Source: Chondrus crispus | Taxonomy: Eukaryota > Rhodophyta > Florideophyceae > Gigartinales > Gigartinaceae | Direction: 5' to 3' | Length of the DNA stretch: 64,000 nt | Assembly: GCF_000350225.1 (NCBI RefSeq) | Contig: NW_005179319.1 | Span: 1 to 64,000, forward strand | In this document: positions 62,603 through 64,000 of the stretch, piece by piece | Layout of the letters: each line of letters starts with the position of its first letter | Position numbering within the stretch: position 1 is the first letter of the stretch | Made by a program: the position numbers and the translations under genes | The notes under the pieces: model-generated | Seen by the model: the letters and a program-made list of their open reading frames with translations, nothing else | Databases searched by the model: none | Told to the model about the DNA's origin: nothing

Positions 62603-64000
62603 ATGCTACGACAAAAGCGCGACGCAAATGTACGTAGACGGCAACAGCAATTGCCTCCTCTGTCATCTGGACCGTTTTTTTCGACAGAAGCGGCTACACA
62701 ACAGCGACAGCGTTTTAGAGAGTTGAATGATTCCTCCGGCGGAAATGGAAAGAGCGATGCACATCAATCAAACAGTGGTACTCAATCTGTCCCTTCGAGC
62801 AATCCCGGCTACCCCAGCATTGAAGGTGTCATCGACACAGTGCATCAGCCGGGATCACCCACACTTCCATTGTTACAACCGCACGGTGACTTGTTTGTAG
62901 TGGCCCGCGGATCCAGCGGAGAGCAAAACAATTTAAGCGCAGCCAATGCCGTAAAAGTCTATGGAGATGATGAGATTACACCGGCGGATCACAATCAAAG
63001 CGGCTACTCGCGGGATCGGCAGGGGGGAGGGACACAATCTGATTTCGGGGATGTTCTCTTGGCGGCATATACAAGTTCTGGTTCAAGTTTTCTCCAGTCC
63101 ATACAAACACTAGCATCTCACATTCAAGAGGAAGGCGATGCTGGACTGGATACAAGCTCATCAGAGTCCGATGGTAATGCTGCCTCACCCTTAGTTCAAA
63201 GCAGTTTTGATGAGATGACGGCACCAAGTACTGGGACAGCAACTATTCCATTTCAGAGAGCAGCATATGATCGATTCCTTTCCTTTTGCAGAAGACATAA
63301 GGAACTATTCAGGCTTTGCGTCGACTTTTCGGTGAAGGGGACCGTAATGAAACGGATATGTAAGGTTATTGGGAATCTGCAAAAACAGCTAACCGGTAAC
63401 ACACTCATGCAGTACAAGGGATGGAAGTCTGCCCCACGCAACTTGATCAAATACTCTAGGCTTGATACTGTCAAATTTATGTGTTGTCGGGGGCATATGC
63501 TGTTGAGAGGTGTGTCCAGCACACCAGACAATGTTGTTTTCAAGATATGCGATAAAGAAGGCATGGCGCCCGACCTCACAACTTTTGAGGCCCTTCCACT
63601 GCTTTGGAGGTGGAAAGCCTGGGTTGCTGACGAGGCGAGCTGTAAATCCCTCTATGGCTATCGTCACGAAAACTATACCAATGCACCGGACTCTGGGAAC
63701 CAATACTTCTCCGACTACTTTGACGGATCGGTTTACAAACAGCTTGTGGACAAACTTGGTGGTGAGGATGCGGTGAGGTGGGACTTGTTTCTCGCTGTTT
63801 CTTGCGATGGTTTTCAAACATTTGAGAACAGCAGTTACGATTGCTGGCCCATCACTGCCCTCAATCTCAATCTACCTCCAGAACTAAGATTTCTTTTGCG
63901 CAATGTTGTTCCTTTACGCTTTGTCAAGGGTCCAAGGCAACCGAAAAAGATAGACACATTTCTGTACCCTTTCATTGATGAGGTCAATTCTATCAATAGT
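62603..64000 (+). CDS. Plavaka/KDZ-type Tnp2 transposase, partial (runs off right edge)
   Basis: Frame opens after TAA (62582) with its first ATG at 62603 (MLRQKRDANVRRRQQQ) and remains open for 466 codons to the window end. The head is polar and disordered. From residue ~215 a folded region begins (FDEMTAPSTGTATIPFQRAA). The diagnostic block is YFSDYFDGSVYKQLVDKLGG, then DLFLAVSCDGFQTFENSSYD, CWPITALNLNLPPELRFLLR and FVKGPRQPKKIDTFLYPFID, the first catalytic Asp region of Plavaka/KDZ-type Tnp2 proteins (DGF, S.WPI, NLPPE.R, GP..P...FL.P). The remaining D and E residues lie beyond the edge. It differs in sequence from the left-edge transposase. Confidence 0.88.
   Translation, partial: MLRQKRDANVRRRQQQLPPLSSGPFFSTEAATQQRQRFRELNDSSGGNGKSDAHQSNSGTQSVPSSNPGYPSIEGVIDTVHQPGSPTLPLLQPHGDLFVVARGSSGEQNNLSAANAVKVYGDDEITPADHNQSGYSRDRQGGGTQSDFGDVLLAAYTSSGSSFLQSIQTLASHIQEEGDAGLDTSSSESDGNAASPLVQSSFDEMTAPSTGTATIPFQRAAYDRFLSFCRRHKELFRLCVDFSVKGTVMKRICKVIGNLQKQLTGNTLMQYKGWKSAPRNLIKYSRLDTVKFMCCRGHMLLRGVSSTPDNVVFKICDKEGMAPDLTTFEALPLLWRWKAWVADEASCKSLYGYRHENYTNAPDSGNQYFSDYFDGSVYKQLVDKLGGEDAVRWDLFLAVSCDGFQTFENSSYDCWPITALNLNLPPELRFLLRNVVPLRFVKGPRQPKKIDTFLYPFIDEVNSINS

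Noticed and set aside
1..64000. rRNA genes, CRISPR arrays, bacterial operons
   Set aside because: None seen; the window is eukaryotic transposon-rich DNA.

Overview
This is a eukaryotic, repeat-dominated block. I see no intact ordinary host gene, no rRNA, no convincing tRNA and no CRISPR. Almost everything is a transposable element or a broken gene fragment: Ty3/gypsy chromoviruses with nested insertions, a Ty1/copia gag remnant, a pogo/Tigger-type DNA transposon, two Tnp2/KDZ-type transposases running off the two edges, a long-TIR element, a MITE, and satellite arrays. The few introns visible are GT-AG. The element mix (a 1442-residue gypsy frame resembling an oomycete/algal lineage, chromodomain gypsies, pogo, Tnp2/KDZ) fits a repeat-rich alga (a red seaweed such as Chondrus is a guess) or an oomycete; the sequence alone does not decide.

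Layout. 1-3108: Tnp2-like transposase (minus, runs off the left edge). 3535-5940: two satellite arrays (102 bp and 106 bp units). 6091-37061: one 5'-truncated gypsy element (B, plus strand), split by three later insertions: a solo LTR (G, 9737-19509, TSD CTTTA), itself split by element D (10125-18827, minus, TSD ATCGC), and element F (20931-35684, minus, TSD CAGGG). 37062-41180: a decayed gypsy element (L, minus). 41735-50250: an inverted-repeat-bounded segment holding a copia gag remnant, a gypsy 5' end (H), a pogo transposon (46297-48559) and an ankyrin gene fragment. 50290-51764: APH-kinase-like pseudogene. 52187-57764: near-intact gypsy element K (minus, TSD ACAAG). 58251-58570: MFSD5-like transporter fragment. 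60234-60411: MITE. 60921-64000: a divergent gene pair made of a coiled/charged protein and a Plavaka/KDZ-type Tnp2 transposase running off the right edge.

How the parts relate. B, D and H have related LTRs and the same primer-binding site. F, from a second LTR family, uses that same site, whose sequence predicts a tRNA-Tyr-like primer. B and D both carry extra DNA between the end of pol and the 3' polypurine tract, with the pol end duplicated around it. In D this cargo contains pieces of a biosynthetic threonine deaminase gene and a GC-rich hairpin array. Both copies carry an E2F-like site, and B also has a CCAAT box. F carries a separate antisense accessory reading frame just inside its 3' LTR. 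The LTR pairs of D, F and K are nearly identical, so these insertions look recent.
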